Part shown: piece by piece, positions 39,067-49,505 of the stretch | Numbering within the stretch: position 1 is the stretch's first letter | How the letters are laid out: each line of letters opens with the position of its first letter | Origin: Polycladidibacter hongkongensis | Lineage (GTDB): Bacteria > Pseudomonadota > Alphaproteobacteria > Rhizobiales > Stappiaceae | Direction: 5' to 3' | DNA: 64,000 nucleotides | Assembly (NCBI RefSeq): GCF_001561995.1 | Contig: NZ_LLWC01000024.1 | Span: forward strand, 227,745-291,744 | Made by a program: the position numbers and the translations under genes | Notes under the pieces: model-generated | What the model saw: only the letters and a program-made list of their open reading frames with translations | The model's database searches: none | Told to the model about the DNA's origin: nothing

Positions 39067-41436
39067 ATGAGCGAGATGCGAGTAAGCGGCTTTGGTGTCT
39101 TGGATGCTAGAGAAAATGCTATGCCGCACACGCACAGCTCAAGCAGAGTGGGGAGAGCTTGGCGTGTGTGCAAGGGTGAATGGGCTGCTTTTAAGCGTGA
39201 AGGAGACAGGGCTGTTGAGCTTGGCGAAGGGTTGAGCTGGGGGGCGTTGGCCTTTGCCGGCGGTCTACTGCTGTTTTTACGGTTTCCACATATTGTTGGT
39301 GATTGGCGACTGACGTTGCCTATGGCTTTGCTCGCCGGAGGGGCGTGGTTGTGGCTACGCGGGCGGGGGCAGGCGTGGGCCGCTATGTGGTGCGGATTGC
39401 TGCTGCTGATTGTTTTGGGGAGTGTACGGTTTTCCCTGGGAGTTGCCTTGCATGATCATGGTGTGTTGAAGGGAGCGTATTATGGGCAGGTTGAGGGGCG
39501 CGTGGTGGCAAGGCGGGTGTCTGCAAGTGGCAGAGAGGTGTATACGCTGGACCAGCTGCGCTTTTTCAAAAGAGTAAAACTCAAACGTGGTGACCAGCTT
39601 TTACGCGTTGAGGTAAGTGTCCCGGCCAAGTACCCGCGCTATCAGTTGGGTACCCGTTTATCCTTGCAGGTGCTTTTGCGTGAACCAGAGGCTCGTTTGC
39701 TTCCTCGAAGCTACGACGCTGCTTGGCATGCGTTCTTTCGCGGGGTGGGGGCAATTGGGTTTACGCGGGGGCCGCCGCGTCAGCTCGCGGCAAGTGACGA
39801 GGCAGGTGCTTTGACGGCTAGTTGGCTTTTGGCCGCGCGGCAAGCTTTGCTGATCATCCGCTATGGCGTGCACCAACGTATTATGGATGCTGCGGGCGCG
39901 GAGGCGGCACGTGGTGCGGGGATTGCTGCGGCATTGGTGAGCGGTTTGCGGCACGAGATCTCGCGGGAAACCTATCAAAGCCTGCGAGTAGCGGGTTTGG
40001 CCCATATCCTTGCGATTTCAGGTCTACATATGTCGCTCGTGAGTGGCTTTGTTTTTCTGGTTGCAAGGTTTTGTAGTGCTCGTGTGAGCGTTTTGAATAG
40101 GCGTGGCTGGGTCAATAAAGCCGCTGCGTGTTGCGCGCTACTGGCAGCCCTGTTTTATCTCGGAATTTCAGGTGGAAGTGTGGCGACACAGCGGGCTTTT
40201 GTGATGGTGGTTGTCGCACTTGGAGCTGTCGTGCTGGGACGCGAAGCGTTGAGCATGCGCTCTGTTGGCATTGCCGCATTTGTGGTGTTGCTTTATGCCC
40301 CAGAACAGGTCGTGGCGCCGGGCTTTATCATGTCCTTTAGCGCGGTGGCGGCCTTGGTGCGGTGTTATCAACTCTTCCCAAATGCGCTAAGCACAAGGAT
40401 TGGTGAGAAGCAAAGTGTAGGCGAAGGTCTAACCTGCGCTATCGTAGCCTTTTTTCGCAAGTCAGCCAGATGGTTTGCCGGGTGTGCAGTCACATCAGTG
40501 GTTGCTGGATTGGCAACTGCTCCAAGTGCCGCATATTTTTTTGCAGAGACAGCACCGCTTGGGCTCTTGGGAAACCTGCTGGTGATGCCGCTGTTTTCGC
40601 TGGTGCTCATGCCGCTGCTGGTCGCTGCGCTTGTTCTTGTTCCGATCGGCTTGGATTTTGTTTGGCAATGGTTGGCGCACGGCTACAACTTGCTTGTTGT
40701 TGTTGCCGAGTATGTCGAGTGGCTTTCACTTGGGTTGCCCCACAAAGTTTACTTGCAACATAATTGTTTCCTATCGCTCTTGGCGGCGATAATCATAGGG
40801 TGCGCTGGTCCTGGGAAGCTAAAATGGTCATCAGTTATCATTGCTATTTTTGTTCTGTTGAGCGCGACTGTTCAGAGCAAACCGAATTTTGCGATTAGCG
40901 CAAATGGGAGGCATTGGGCTTTCTTGACAGAAAATAGCAAGGGCGATCCGGTAGTTTTTACAAGCGCCAAAGACAAGAGTTTTATTGGTAGAAGCTTGAT
41001 GCAAGCACTTGGCTACGCTGGGCAGGTCATAACTTTGCGGGGACCTTTCAAAAAATATGCGGATCGATATGGGATCTCAATAGGTCACAGCACCTGCGAT
41101 GAGTTGGGGTGCGTTCATTACCTTAGGCCTTTTCCTGTCTCCGTCTCTGCGGATGGAAACACGGGTCATCTGGACGACTTTATTATCGCGCACTCCAAAC
41201 ACCCAGCCGCGTTGCCAGAGGATTGCCATTTCGCCCATATGGTAATTACACATTTGCAAGTGCCCAAAGGGTGTGGCCAGATGCAGATTCAAAACTACGA
41301 GCAAGTAGGTGATAGGGTTGTGAAGGGGAACCTCTACCGTGTGTCGCTTGCGCTTGGGCAGGAGTTGGTGAAAGGCAGCAACAGAGTCACGCGGGTGGAA
41401 TCATTGCCTCGCCCAGTATCAGGCTTGCTCTATTGA
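39067..41436 (+). CDS. comEC: ComEC/Rec2 family DNA-uptake membrane protein
   Basis: ComEC-type proteins form the inner-membrane channel for single-stranded DNA in natural transformation. The 789 residues show a DUF4131-like N-terminal part with an OB fold (VEGRVVARRVS), then the Competence domain with LAHILAISGLHMSLVSGFVF near residue 310 and several transmembrane helices up to about 590. The last 190 residues lack the HXHXDH zinc motif of the metallo-beta-lactamase-like domain found in Bacillus ComEC. Divergent from gltX and convergent with lexA, 14 bases from its stop. Whether the organism is competent is unknown. Confidence 0.9.
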   Translation: MSEMRVSGFGVLDARENAMPHTHSSSRVGRAWRVCKGEWAAFKREGDRAVELGEGLSWGALAFAGGLLLFLRFPHIVGDWRLTLPMALLAGGAWLWLRGRGQAWAAMWCGLLLLIVLGSVRFSLGVALHDHGVLKGAYYGQVEGRVVARRVSASGREVYTLDQLRFFKRVKLKRGDQLLRVEVSVPAKYPRYQLGTRLSLQVLLREPEARLLPRSYDAAWHAFFRGVGAIGFTRGPPRQLAASDEAGALTASWLLAARQALLIIRYGVHQRIMDAAGAEAARGAGIAAALVSGLRHEISRETYQSLRVAGLAHILAISGLHMSLVSGFVFLVARFCSARVSVLNRRGWVNKAAACCALLAALFYLGISGGSVATQRAFVMVVVALGAVVLGREALSMRSVGIAAFVVLLYAPEQVVAPGFIMSFSAVAALVRCYQLFPNALSTRIGEKQSVGEGLTCAIVAFFRKSARWFAGCAVTSVVAGLATAPSAAYFFAETAPLGLLGNLLVMPLFSLVLMPLLVAALVLVPIGLDFVWQWLAHGYNLLVVVAEYVEWLSLGLPHKVYLQHNCFLSLLAAIIIGCAGPGKLKWSSVIIAIFVLLSATVQSKPNFAISANGRHWAFLTENSKGDPVVFTSAKDKSFIGRSLMQALGYAGQVITLRGPFKKYADRYGISIGHSTCDELGCVHYLRPFPVSVSADGNTGHLDDFIIAHSKHPAALPEDCHFAHMVITHLQVPKGCGQMQIQNYEQVGDRVVKGNLYRVSLALGQELVKGSNRVTRVESLPRPVSGLLY

Positions 41437-41450
41437 TAGGTCATTGAGTG

Positions 41451-42164
41451 TTAGTAGCGACGGAAGAGCGCGACCATTTTTCCTTGCACGCTAATGCGAT
41501 CAGGGCCGAAGATTCTGGTTTCATAGGCTGGATTTGCCGCTTCCAAGGCGACGGTGCCACCCTTCTTTCGAATACGCTTCAAGGTCGCTTCTTCATCATC
41601 TACAACAGCGACGACAATCTCGCCGTTCTCAGCAGTTCTACATTTTCTTACGACAACGGTATCGCCATCCAAGATACCAGCGTCGACCATCGAGTCTCCG
41701 CGCACCTCAAGGGCGTAGTGCTCTCCATTACCTAGCATGTCTGCGGGCATGGCTACAGAATGGCTTTTGTTTTGAATGGCTTCAATTGGCACTCCTGCCG
41801 CGATACGACCCATAACCGGGATTTCCAGCGTTGGTACGTCTTGGTTGGAGCTGTCGTGCAAAGGATCAGTCCGATTGCGCGAAAGGTCACCTTCGATAAC
41901 CTCTGGAGTAAATGTTTTTCGACTAGGCAGGTCTTGCTGGCCACTAACAGCTTCGGGAAGTTTCAAGACTTCTAGCGCTCTTGCGCGGTTAGGAAGCCGG
42001 CGAATGAAACCGCGCTCTTCGAGAGCTGTTATCAAACGGTGAATACCAGACTTTGATTTTAGCTCTAGCGCCAATTTCATCTCATCGAAAGAAGGCGGGA
42101 TACCACTTTCCTTCAAGCGGCTGTCGATGAATAACAACAGCTCAAGTTGCTTTTTTGTTAACAT
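41451..42164 (-). CDS. lexA: LexA repressor
   Basis: LexA represses SOS genes and cleaves itself when RecA is activated. The 237 residues hold an N-terminal winged-helix domain starting [17 protein letters not shown], and a C-terminal peptidase domain. The self-cleavage site is Ala123-Gly124 in [10 protein letters not shown], the nucleophile is Ser158 in [10 protein letters not shown], and the general base is Lys196 in ATLKRIRK. All are intact. The ATG at 42164 gives the family N-terminus and has GGAG upstream. Operator-like repeats lie before the gene, so autoregulation is expected. Confidence 0.97.
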   Translation of the reverse strand: MLTKKQLELLLFIDSRLKESGIPPSFDEMKLALELKSKSGIHRLITALEERGFIRRLPNRARALEVLKLPEAVSGQQDLPSRKTFTPEVIEGDLSRNRTDPLHDSSNQDVPTLEIPVMGRIAAGVPIEAIQNKSHSVAMPADMLGNGEHYALEVRGDSMVDAGILDGDTVVVRKCRTAENGEIVVAVVDDEEATLKRIRKKGGTVALEAANPAYETRIFGPDRISVQGKMVALFRRY

Positions 42165-42201
42165 GTCAGCCACTCCGTTTTAATTGTCGTATCTCAAAAG
42201 A

Positions 42202-42252
42202 GAACTGTTTTGGACAAATCACGAACACAAGGTAACCGTTCCTCATGTGTTC
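42202..42252. promoter_or_regulatory. LexA operator region
   Basis: GTTC-N7-GTTC (42238-42241 and 42249-42252), the alphaproteobacterial SOS box, lies about 75-90 bases upstream of the lexA start. A near match GAAC-N7-GACA at 42202-42216 lies closer to the gene. Both fit lexA autorepression. Confidence 0.75.
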
Positions 42253-42310
42253 TGCAACCCTTAATGGAGCGGGGTTAATATCAGGGGATTTTTGTTTAGT
42301 GGAAGAACGG

Positions 42311-43537
42311 CTAGTTAGTAGATGTCAGCGGGAGAAATGGCACCTTATCGCCTGAAGCGGTGGGCTCTGCATGCGGGGGGCGAATGATAAGTACATCAGC
42401 CTGGGTTAGAGCGGAGAGCATAGAGGAATCTTGATTTGGTAAGGGAGTGAGATGCATGTCACCTGATGGCTCAATCGCAAGCGATGCTCGTATGTAATCT
42501 TGACGGATACCGTTCGCGGGCAGGGCCATTGTGGTGATCGCCTGAGCATTGGAGCGAGACAGTAAATGCTGCCTCGGGGCGCCTTGGAGTGCCGCCAACA
42601 GCGGACGGGCGAAAAGCTCGGCACATACAAGAGAGGAGACCGGATTACCCGGTAGCCCAAGAACGGCCATGGGGCCGATGTTGCCGAACATTAAAGGTTT
42701 ACCTGGACGCATCGCTATACGCCAGAAATCGATATTAAGGCCGTGATCTTGTAAGACCGGGCGGATAAGGTCGTGGTCGCCTACTGAAGCACCGCCGAGG
42801 GTAATGAGTAGATCAGCTTTTGATGCTATTGCGCGTTTGACACGCTCTGCGATGTCTTGAGGGGTATCAGCGGCGATGCCGAGTAGCTCAGGTGTGCCAC
42901 CACAGGCCTTAACCAACTCGGCAAGGCCGTATTGGTTTGAAGCGATAATTTGGCTTGGACCGGGTTGATTGCCTGGTTCGACGAGTTCATCGCCATTCGC
43001 CAGTATGGCGACTGTTGGTCTTTTATAGACCGTAGGCGATGGAATATTCATCGCGGCAAGCAGAGAGAGTTCACGGTAGCCGAGTAACTGGCCGCTTTCG
43101 AGAAGCTGCTGGCCCTTGGAGAAATCTAGGCCTGCTGGACGCACATATAGGCCTTTTGAAACCGGTTCTTGGACTGTGAGTACCTGGCCTTCGACCTGTG
43201 CGTTTTCCTGAATTAGGATTGCGTCTGCACTTTCAGGTACTGGTGCACCGGTGAAGATCCTCAGAGCCTGACCAGGCCCCAAGCTGCCTTTGTAGTGGTG
43301 CCCGGCAGGGATTTCGCCAACAACTTGTAGGGTAGCGCCTGTGTGTGCTGCGTCTTGCGAGCGAACGGCGTAACCGTCCATTGCGGAGGCAGAGAATGGT
43401 GGCTGAGTTCTCGTAGCGATGGCAGGTTGCGCCAGACGTCGCCCGCCAGCTTTAACAAGAGGGACGGTTTCTGTTGCACCTGGCTTAATTGCAGATAACA
43501 GACGTTCGGTCGCTTCTTCTACTGAGATTAGGCTCAC
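42311..43537 (-). CDS. moeA: Molybdopterin molybdenumtransferase MoeA
   Basis: MoeA inserts molybdate into adenylylated molybdopterin to make the molybdenum cofactor. The 408 residues include FSASAMDGYAVRSQD (about 48-62), the MoCF-binding domain with ITLGGASVGDHDLI, VAMRPGKPLMFG-like (IAMRPGKPLMFG) and GLPGNPVSSLVCAELF, all diagnostic. It is transcribed with moaC (58 bases upstream), which acts earlier in the same pathway. The usual partner genes are elsewhere. Confidence 0.96.
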   Translation of the reverse strand: MSLISVEEATERLLSAIKPGATETVPLVKAGGRRLAQPAIATRTQPPFSASAMDGYAVRSQDAAHTGATLQVVGEIPAGHHYKGSLGPGQALRIFTGAPVPESADAILIQENAQVEGQVLTVQEPVSKGLYVRPAGLDFSKGQQLLESGQLLGYRELSLLAAMNIPSPTVYKRPTVAILANGDELVEPGNQPGPSQIIASNQYGLAELVKACGGTPELLGIAADTPQDIAERVKRAIASKADLLITLGGASVGDHDLIRPVLQDHGLNIDFWRIAMRPGKPLMFGNIGPMAVLGLPGNPVSSLVCAELFARPLLAALQGAPRQHLLSRSNAQAITTMALPANGIRQDYIRASLAIEPSGDMHLTPLPNQDSSMLSALTQADVLIIRPPHAEPTASGDKVPFLPLTSTN

Positions 43538-43595
43538 GTTAGTGCTCCTGCTGCTGGCAAATAGTTGTTTTTGAAAGGGGAGGTTGGACAGCTGT

Positions 43596-44120
43596 TTATT
43601 CGATTGGTGCGCGGTAATCGCCGGACTTGCCGCCGGTTTTTTCTAAAAGCTGCACCCCTTCTATGATCATAGATTTGTCGACGGCTTTGGCCATATCATA
43701 GATGGTAAGTGCGGCGACGGAGGCCGCAGTTAACGCTTCCATTTCAATACCGGTCTGTCCATTCACCTTTGCCATAACCTCAATTTGAATGCCCGGTAGA
43801 TCTGGCAGGGGTGTGAACTCAACAGTCACTTTTGAGATTGGGAGCGGGTGACACAGCGGAATAAGCTCGTGGGTGCGTTTGGCGGCCATGATGCCGGCGA
43901 TGCGGGCAGTGGCCAGTACGTCGCCCTTCTTGGCATTGCCAGCAAGGATGGTTGCAAGCGTCGACGCTGCCATGCGCACGCGCCCGCCCGCGCGGGCGGT
44001 GCGGGTGGTGACGCTCTTCCCAGAAACGTCGACCATGTGTGCCGCGCCGGTGGCGTCTATATGGGTAAGGTTCGGATTTTCTGCGTCTTTTGGAGTGTCG
44101 TTGCTTGGTTGTTTGGTCAC
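43596..44120 (-). CDS. moaC: Cyclic pyranopterin monophosphate synthase MoaC
   Basis: MoaC works with MoaA in the first step of molybdenum cofactor synthesis, forming cyclic pyranopterin monophosphate. The 174 residues carry AARIAG-like [20 protein letters not shown], with the conserved His/Cys, then [20 protein letters not shown] and the catalytic lysine block ([16 protein letters not shown]). It lies between trpC and moeA, the usual order in Rhizobiales. Confidence 0.97.
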   Translation of the reverse strand: MTKQPSNDTPKDAENPNLTHIDATGAAHMVDVSGKSVTTRTARAGGRVRMAASTLATILAGNAKKGDVLATARIAGIMAAKRTHELIPLCHPLPISKVTVEFTPLPDLPGIQIEVMAKVNGQTGIEMEALTAASVAALTIYDMAKAVDKSMIIEGVQLLEKTGGKSGDYRAPIE

Positions 44121-44177
44121 AGTGAGGTTTCCGATTTTTTATTTTCCAAAAGGCGGAGTTTGCATGAAGCAGATTGT

Positions 44178-44969
44178 TTAGCGTTTTAATAGCGCTTTTG
44201 TGGCCGCCTCGACATTAGGCTGGCGCATCAGGCTTTCGCCGATCAAAAAGGTGTTGATGGCGTGCTGCGACATGTCCGCTAGGTCTTGTGGAGTAAACAG
44301 GCCTGACTCACCTACAATGATGCGCCCCTGAGGGATCATTGGCGCGAGGCGCTTGCTTGTATCAAGTGAAGTTTCAAAAGTCTTCAAATTGCGGTTGTTG
44401 ATGCCGATTAGGGGCGAGGCAAGTGACAAGGCGCGTTCAAGTTCGGCTTCATCGTGCACTTCAATCAAAGCATCCATGCCAAGGGCGTGGGCGGTTTCTT
44501 CCAGCTCTTTTGCCAGAGCGTCTTCTACCGCAGCCATAATAATCAGGATACAGTCGGCGCCCCATGCGCGTGCCTCAAGCACTTGATAGGTATCATATAG
44601 GAAATCCTTACGTAAAACGGGCAGGGATGTTGCCGCTCGGGCACTGCGCAGGTACTCGGGAGCTCCTTGAAAAGACGGCGTGTCTGTCAACACTGACAGA
44701 CAGGTAGCGCCGCCAGCCTCATAGGCCTTGGCGAGCGTTGGCGGATCAAAGTCTTCGCGGATCAAGCCCTTTGACGGGCTTGCCTTTTTGACCTCGGCGA
44801 TGAGAGCATAGTCGCCGGCGTCCAACCTGGCGCGCAGGGCTTTGGCAAAGCCGCGCGGCGGAGTGGCGCGCAGGGCCATGTCCTGCAATTCACTCAACGA
44901 AGTTGTTGTTTTGGCCGCGGCGATTTCGTCGCGTTTGTAAGCCTCGATCTTTTTAAGGATATCTGCCAT
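44178..44969 (-). CDS. trpC: Indole-3-glycerol-phosphate synthase
   Basis: TrpC is a TIM-barrel enzyme that forms indole-3-glycerol phosphate in tryptophan synthesis. The 263 residues contain [20 protein letters not shown] (about 57-76), with the catalytic lysine, then [37 protein letters not shown] and [14 protein letters not shown]. The final phosphate-binding loop is [12 protein letters not shown]. It follows trpD by nine bases and is monofunctional (no TrpF domain). Confidence 0.97.
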   Translation of the reverse strand: MADILKKIEAYKRDEIAAAKTTTSLSELQDMALRATPPRGFAKALRARLDAGDYALIAEVKKASPSKGLIREDFDPPTLAKAYEAGGATCLSVLTDTPSFQGAPEYLRSARAATSLPVLRKDFLYDTYQVLEARAWGADCILIIMAAVEDALAKELEETAHALGMDALIEVHDEAELERALSLASPLIGINNRNLKTFETSLDTSKRLAPMIPQGRIIVGESGLFTPQDLADMSQHAINTFLIGESLMRQPNVEAATKALLKR

Positions 44970-44978
44970 AGGTCTTGT

Positions 44979-45995
44979 TTAACTTGCGTTTGAGATGCGG
45001 ACAAGGCGTTCAAGTGTTTGCAGGGCGGCGCCACTATCGATGCTTTGGGTGGCCATTTCTACGCCTTGGCGCAAATTTTCGGCTTTGCTAGCAACAATCA
45101 GCGATGCGGCGGCGTTCAGCAGGACAATATCGCGATAGGCGGAGGGTTCGCCTTCCAGCACGCGGCGGGCGGCGGCGGCGTTGTATTTGGGATCGCCGCC
45201 TTTTAGCGCATCTGCTGATGCGACAACAATCCCTGCATCCTGTGGTGTGATGGTGAATTCGCGGATCTTACCGTCTTCAAGGGCGGCAACATAGGTCTCA
45301 CCAGTGGTCGTGATTTCGTCAAGGCCATCGCTGCCGTGGACGACCCATGCCTTCTCGCAGTTGAGGTTGGCTAGAGTTTCGGCCACAGGCCGCACCCATT
45401 TGCGATCGAACACACCCGTCATCTGGCGGCGAATGCTGGCGGGATTGGCCAGTGGACCAAGCAGGTTAAAAATGGTGCGTGTTCCAAGTTCCATGCGCGC
45501 GGGGCCGACATGTTTCATGGCACTGTGGTGGTTGGGGGCGAACATGAAGCCAATGCCGGCCTCTTGGATACATTTGCCGATTTTTGCAGCGGAAATATCC
45601 AGATTGATGCCAAGCTCTGCCAGTGCTTCGGCCGAGCCCGACTTGGAGGACAAAGACCGGTTGCCGTGTTTGGCAACAGGCACACCGCAGCCAGCGACCA
45701 CGAGCGCCGTACAGGTGGAGATGTTGTAGGTACCTGATGCGTCGCCGCCCGTGCCCACAATATCGATCGCGTCCACTGGCGCTTCCACGCGGATCATTTT
45801 GGCGCGCATGGTGGCAGCTGCCGCGGCAATTTCGTCCACTGTTTCACCGCGCACGCGCAGGGCCATGAGAAACCCGCCGATTTGTGCGGGGGTGGCATCG
45901 CCACTCATGATGATTTCAAATGCGTCTTGGGCAGCAGCGCGGGAAAGGGGGTGGCCATCGGCCACATGGGCAATATGGGGTTTAAGCGCGCTCAT
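44979..45995 (-). CDS. trpD: Anthranilate phosphoribosyltransferase
   Basis: TrpD transfers the phosphoribosyl group from PRPP to anthranilate. The 338 residues contain the PRPP motif [20 protein letters not shown] (near 78-97), [21 protein letters not shown] with substrate residues, [18 protein letters not shown] and [10 protein letters not shown]. There is no adjacent trpG, so the glutamine amidotransferase function must be elsewhere, perhaps in a TrpEG fusion as in rhizobia. ppiD lies upstream, separated by a terminator. Confidence 0.96.
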   Translation of the reverse strand: MSALKPHIAHVADGHPLSRAAAQDAFEIIMSGDATPAQIGGFLMALRVRGETVDEIAAAAATMRAKMIRVEAPVDAIDIVGTGGDASGTYNISTCTALVVAGCGVPVAKHGNRSLSSKSGSAEALAELGINLDISAAKIGKCIQEAGIGFMFAPNHHSAMKHVGPARMELGTRTIFNLLGPLANPASIRRQMTGVFDRKWVRPVAETLANLNCEKAWVVHGSDGLDEITTTGETYVAALEDGKIREFTITPQDAGIVVASADALKGGDPKYNAAAARRVLEGEPSAYRDIVLLNAAASLIVASKAENLRQGVEMATQSIDSGAALQTLERLVRISNAS

Positions 45996-46020
45996 GTCTG
46001 CTCCTTAAAAAACTTAGATA

Positions 46021-46058
46021 AAAAAGGGAAGACCCCCGCACCTGAAACGGTGCGAGGG
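46021..46058 (-). terminator. Intrinsic terminator of ppiD
   Basis: Ten-base arms with one mismatch (46033-46042 and 46049-46058) enclose a six-base loop. On the minus strand TCTTCCC and a T run follow. It suggests that trpDC is a separate transcription unit from ppiD. Confidence 0.6.
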
Positions 46059-46068
46059 CTTACTGTTG

Positions 46069-47958
46069 TTATTGGCTTTGCAAACCCATGTAGCGGGCCA
46101 AATTGGTTTGATTGGTACGCACACCCAGATCTTTTTCCAATTGGGAAACAAACTGGTTGAGCAGTGTAGCTTCCAGTGCGTTGTCCAGCTCACCTTGCAG
46201 GCGCTGCGCAAGCAGGCTTTCCATATCAAGCACCGGTACATCATCTTTTGTGACCACAAGCAGGATACGGCTGCCGCTGTGCCCGGCGACATCTGCCGTG
46301 GTGCCTACTGGGCCGGAGAATGCGGCAGAAATGGCACTTAGGGGCAGCTGCGCTGTTGCTTGCTCCCGGTGCAGATCTTGCGCACTGGCAACGGTGAGAC
46401 CGTGTTTTGCCGCGATGTCAACGAGGGACGTGCCGTCTTGAAGCGCCTTGAGTTCGGTTGCTGCCAAGTCAGCTAGCAGTTTAGCACGTTGCTGCGCGGT
46501 GTAATTGGCCAATACCTGTTCACGGACCTCGCTGAGTGTGCGCTCACGGCTTGGAACAATGTCGGTGACATCATACCAAAGGTAGCCTGTGGAGCCGAGC
46601 TCTAGCGGATCGTGCTCGGTGCCCATTTCTGCTGTGAATAGCGCAGGCAGCAGAGCATCAGCGGCTGGAACATTGGCAGCGCTACCCTGCTGGGTTTTTC
46701 CAGCTGCATCAACAGGCGCCAGCTCTTCAACCGCAAGATCAAACCGTTTGGCGATTTCGCTTAAGGTTTCACCGCCAGCGCGGGCATCTTCGATGTCATT
46801 GTACAGATCTTCAAGAGACACTGCGGCGGCGTCTTCTGCAAGCTCTTTACGAATGTCTGCTTCGACCTCAGCGAGTGGCTGCGACCCAGCGGCCTGAGCC
46901 TCTGTTACCTTAATAATCGCGTTGGTAAATGTACCTTCGATCACATCGCTAACCGCGCCGGTGTCTAGCGCAAATGCGGCATCTGCCAGTTTGTCATCGA
47001 TAAAATCAGTCTTGGCAAGAAGGCCAAGATCGATGCTGTCGGCGGTTTCACCGCGTGCGATGACCAGTTCTTCAAAGGAGGTGCCTTCTGCCAATTGCTT
47101 GGCAGCGTCGGCGGCCTTATCCTTGTTTGTGAAGCTTAACTGCAGCACACGGCGCTTTTCCGGGGTGGCGTAGCTGGCTTTGTTACGCTCGTACACATCT
47201 GCAACAAGGCTTGCGTCCACATCCTCGGGCTTAGCCAGCGTGTGCGGGGAAACCATCAGGACACGGGCGGCGCGGTATTCCGGCGCGTCGTAGCCTTTCT
47301 TGTTTTCCGCATAGTATGTTGCCAGCTCTTCTTCTGAGGGGGCAGGTACGTCGGTGATGAGGTCTTCTTCAAGGGTGAGGAAATCAACCGCGCGGCTCTG
47401 GTTCTCATAGCGGGCCAAGAGATCGACCATGGCAACCGGTGCTTTGAGGCCACCAACGATTGCGGCTGCAAGCTGCTGACGTTCTGCTGCCTCTTGCTGT
47501 TGCAGCACAAACTCGTCCTCGCTCATGCCGATTGTGCGCAGAACTTGAGTGAGCTGCTGGCGACTGAACTGACCGTTCAGCCCTTTAAAGGCAGGGGTTT
47601 CCTGAATGGTCTTAACGATGGCCTCGTCAGACACGCCAAGTGACTGAGTGGTGGCTTCGTCGTTCAAAGCCGCTTCTGCGATCAAGGTGCCCAGTACACG
47701 CTGGGGCACGCCAAAAGCAGCGCCCTGTTCGGCGGTGACATCCCGGCCAATCTGGCGGGAGAGCGCGGCGAGCTCGCGTTGATAGCGCTCTTGGAATTTA
47801 ATCGCGGAGATTTCGGTGTTGCCGACGGTGGCGACGGAGGTTGAGCCAAAGCCGGTAAACACGTCGGCAATGCCCCAAACAGCAAAGCTCAACACCAACA
47901 GACCAATCAAAATTTTGGCCATCCATGTACCGGCGCCTTTGCGCAGCGCATCCAGCAT
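46069..47958 (-). CDS. ppiD: Periplasmic peptidyl-prolyl isomerase, PpiD/SurA type
   Basis: This 629-residue protein is anchored by one N-terminal helix (about 14-33, AKILIGLLVLSFAVWGIADVF) with the rest in the periplasm, where PpiD-type chaperones assist newly exported proteins. A SurA_N-like chaperone region (residues about 40-200, with Gln-rich helices) precedes a parvulin domain near 230-370 (YATPEKRRVLQLSFTNKDK). A C-terminal helical part follows. The location before trpD is standard in Rhizobiales. It is divergent from tpiA. Confidence 0.92.
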   Translation of the reverse strand: MLDALRKGAGTWMAKILIGLLVLSFAVWGIADVFTGFGSTSVATVGNTEISAIKFQERYQRELAALSRQIGRDVTAEQGAAFGVPQRVLGTLIAEAALNDEATTQSLGVSDEAIVKTIQETPAFKGLNGQFSRQQLTQVLRTIGMSEDEFVLQQQEAAERQQLAAAIVGGLKAPVAMVDLLARYENQSRAVDFLTLEEDLITDVPAPSEEELATYYAENKKGYDAPEYRAARVLMVSPHTLAKPEDVDASLVADVYERNKASYATPEKRRVLQLSFTNKDKAADAAKQLAEGTSFEELVIARGETADSIDLGLLAKTDFIDDKLADAAFALDTGAVSDVIEGTFTNAIIKVTEAQAAGSQPLAEVEADIRKELAEDAAAVSLEDLYNDIEDARAGGETLSEIAKRFDLAVEELAPVDAAGKTQQGSAANVPAADALLPALFTAEMGTEHDPLELGSTGYLWYDVTDIVPSRERTLSEVREQVLANYTAQQRAKLLADLAATELKALQDGTSLVDIAAKHGLTVASAQDLHREQATAQLPLSAISAAFSGPVGTTADVAGHSGSRILLVVTKDDVPVLDMESLLAQRLQGELDNALEATLLNQFVSQLEKDLGVRTNQTNLARYMGLQSQ

Positions 47959-48222
47959 AATATCTTCCGTTTCTCATCAGTTAATGGGCCGGGCGCATAT
48001 GATTTTGCGCCGCTGATGCCCTTTTGGCCGAATAAAAGCCGTTTAAAAGCTGAGGGATCATAAAGTTCCTTCCGCTTTTGGGCAAGAAGGCGCGGCGGAT
48101 TGACCCCGATTTGATTGCAGGTGTTGTGTGCAACTTTTCTTGCGCCTAAACAAGAGGCGTTCTATCAACACTGCGTTAGTTATTACCCCCAAGACCCGAC
48201 GCGTGAGCACAGGAGATATTAA

Positions 48223-48969
48223 ATGAGCATTCGTCCACTTGTTGCCGGTAACTGGAAAATGAATGGCCTTGGTAGCGCACTTGATGAGCTGAAAGCCATG
48301 GGTGAAGGTTATGGTGCGGACCTGAAAGGCGCTGTTGAGCTGCTTATTTGCCCCCCGGCACTGCTCGTTGCAAAAGCCGCTGAAACTGCCGGTTTTGCTA
48401 TTGGTGCGCAGGATTGCCATGCCGCCGTATCTGGCGCTCACACAGGCGATATTTCCGCTGAAATGGTGAAAGATGCCGGAGCTTCCTATGTGATCCTTGG
48501 CCACTCCGAGCGCCGGACTGATCATGGCGAAACCGATGCGCAGGTTCGCGCTAAAACCGAAGCTGCATGGCGTGCTGGCCTTGTCGCTATTGTTTGTGTT
48601 GGTGAAGTTGAAGCAGAACGCAAGGCTGGTAAAGCTGTGGACGTTGTTTCCCAGCAGCTGGCTGATTCTTTGCCAGAGGGCGTGAATGCGAAAAATACGG
48701 TTGTTGCCTATGAGCCTGTGTGGGCTATTGGCACCGGCATGACGCCAACTCCAGCGGATGTGGAGGAAATCCACACAGCGACCCGCGCGAAGCTGGTTGA
48801 GCGTTTTGGTGCAGAAGGCGAAAAGATCCGCATCCTTTATGGTGGTTCTGTTAAGCCGAATAATGCAAAAGAATTGCTGTCTGTTGCAAATGTGAACGGT
48901 GCGTTGGTTGGCGGGGCGAGCTTGAAAGCTGCTGACTTCCTCGGGATTGCGGCAGCGTACAGCGCGTAA
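48223..48969 (+). CDS. tpiA: Triosephosphate isomerase
   Basis: TIM interconverts dihydroxyacetone phosphate and glyceraldehyde 3-phosphate in glycolysis and gluconeogenesis. The 248 residues contain the catalytic lysine in AGNWKMNG, histidine in [13 protein letters not shown], glutamate in [13 protein letters not shown] and the phosphate loop [22 protein letters not shown] lies before the ATG. It is followed by secG. Confidence 0.98.
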   Translation: MSIRPLVAGNWKMNGLGSALDELKAMGEGYGADLKGAVELLICPPALLVAKAAETAGFAIGAQDCHAAVSGAHTGDISAEMVKDAGASYVILGHSERRTDHGETDAQVRAKTEAAWRAGLVAIVCVGEVEAERKAGKAVDVVSQQLADSLPEGVNAKNTVVAYEPVWAIGTGMTPTPADVEEIHTATRAKLVERFGAEGEKIRILYGGSVKPNNAKELLSVANVNGALVGGASLKAADFLGIAAAYSA

Positions 48970-49070
48970 AAACGCATGCCAGCGCAATTTTGCTGTGGCT
49001 TAAGGGTAGAAACAGCGCAAGTTTTGAGCTAGAAAGCGCTCAACTCAACTCGAATATCAAACGGATACCT

Positions 49071-49442
49071 ATGCAAACCGTTCTTATTGTTATTCATCTT
49101 ATGGTGGTTCTGGCGATTATCGCCATGGTGCTGCTGCAACGCTCCGAGGGCGGTGCCCTTGGTATGGGCGGCGGCGGTGGCGGTGGCGGGTTTATGACCA
49201 GCCGCGGGACAGCGAACGCACTTACCCGAGGAACCGCTATTTGTGCTGCGATTTTCTTTTGTACCTCATTGGGCCTGACTTTGCTGGCGCGCTGGGACGA
49301 ACGTCCTGCATCGCTGCTAGAGCAAGTTCCGGCAACCACGCAAAGTGAAACAGGCGAAGCTGGCAACGGCCTGCTTGATACCCTGAAAGAGCAGAGCAAT
49401 ATTCCTGCAACCGATGGACCGCAGGTTCCTGCTGCGCAGTAA
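49071..49442 (+). CDS. secG: Preprotein translocase subunit SecG
   Basis: SecG is a small subunit of the SecYEG channel in the inner membrane. The 123 residues start with a hydrophobic helix (MQTVLIVIHLMVVLAIIAMV), then LLQRSEGGALGMGGGGG, the family hallmark, MTSRGTANALTRGTAI, and a second helix. An Ala/Gln-rich tail follows. The ATG at 49071 gives this start; an open frame to 48990 is upstream noise. A terminator lies before pyrG. Confidence 0.95.
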   Translation: MQTVLIVIHLMVVLAIIAMVLLQRSEGGALGMGGGGGGGGFMTSRGTANALTRGTAICAAIFFCTSLGLTLLARWDERPASLLEQVPATTQSETGEAGNGLLDTLKEQSNIPATDGPQVPAAQ

Positions 49443-49505
49443 CCTGACGCTCATTGTTTGTGGCGTACCTTGATGGGAAAACATCAAGGACACTGTAATA
49501 GAGTA

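Noticed and set aside
45996..46068. Search for trpG next to trpD
   Set aside because: No amidotransferase frame is present in the gap between trpD and ppiD; the function must be encoded elsewhere.
48058..48987. 309-codon minus-strand frame opposite tpiA
   Set aside because: Covers the whole of tpiA, whose catalytic motifs are all intact on the plus strand; the antisense product has no recognisable feature.
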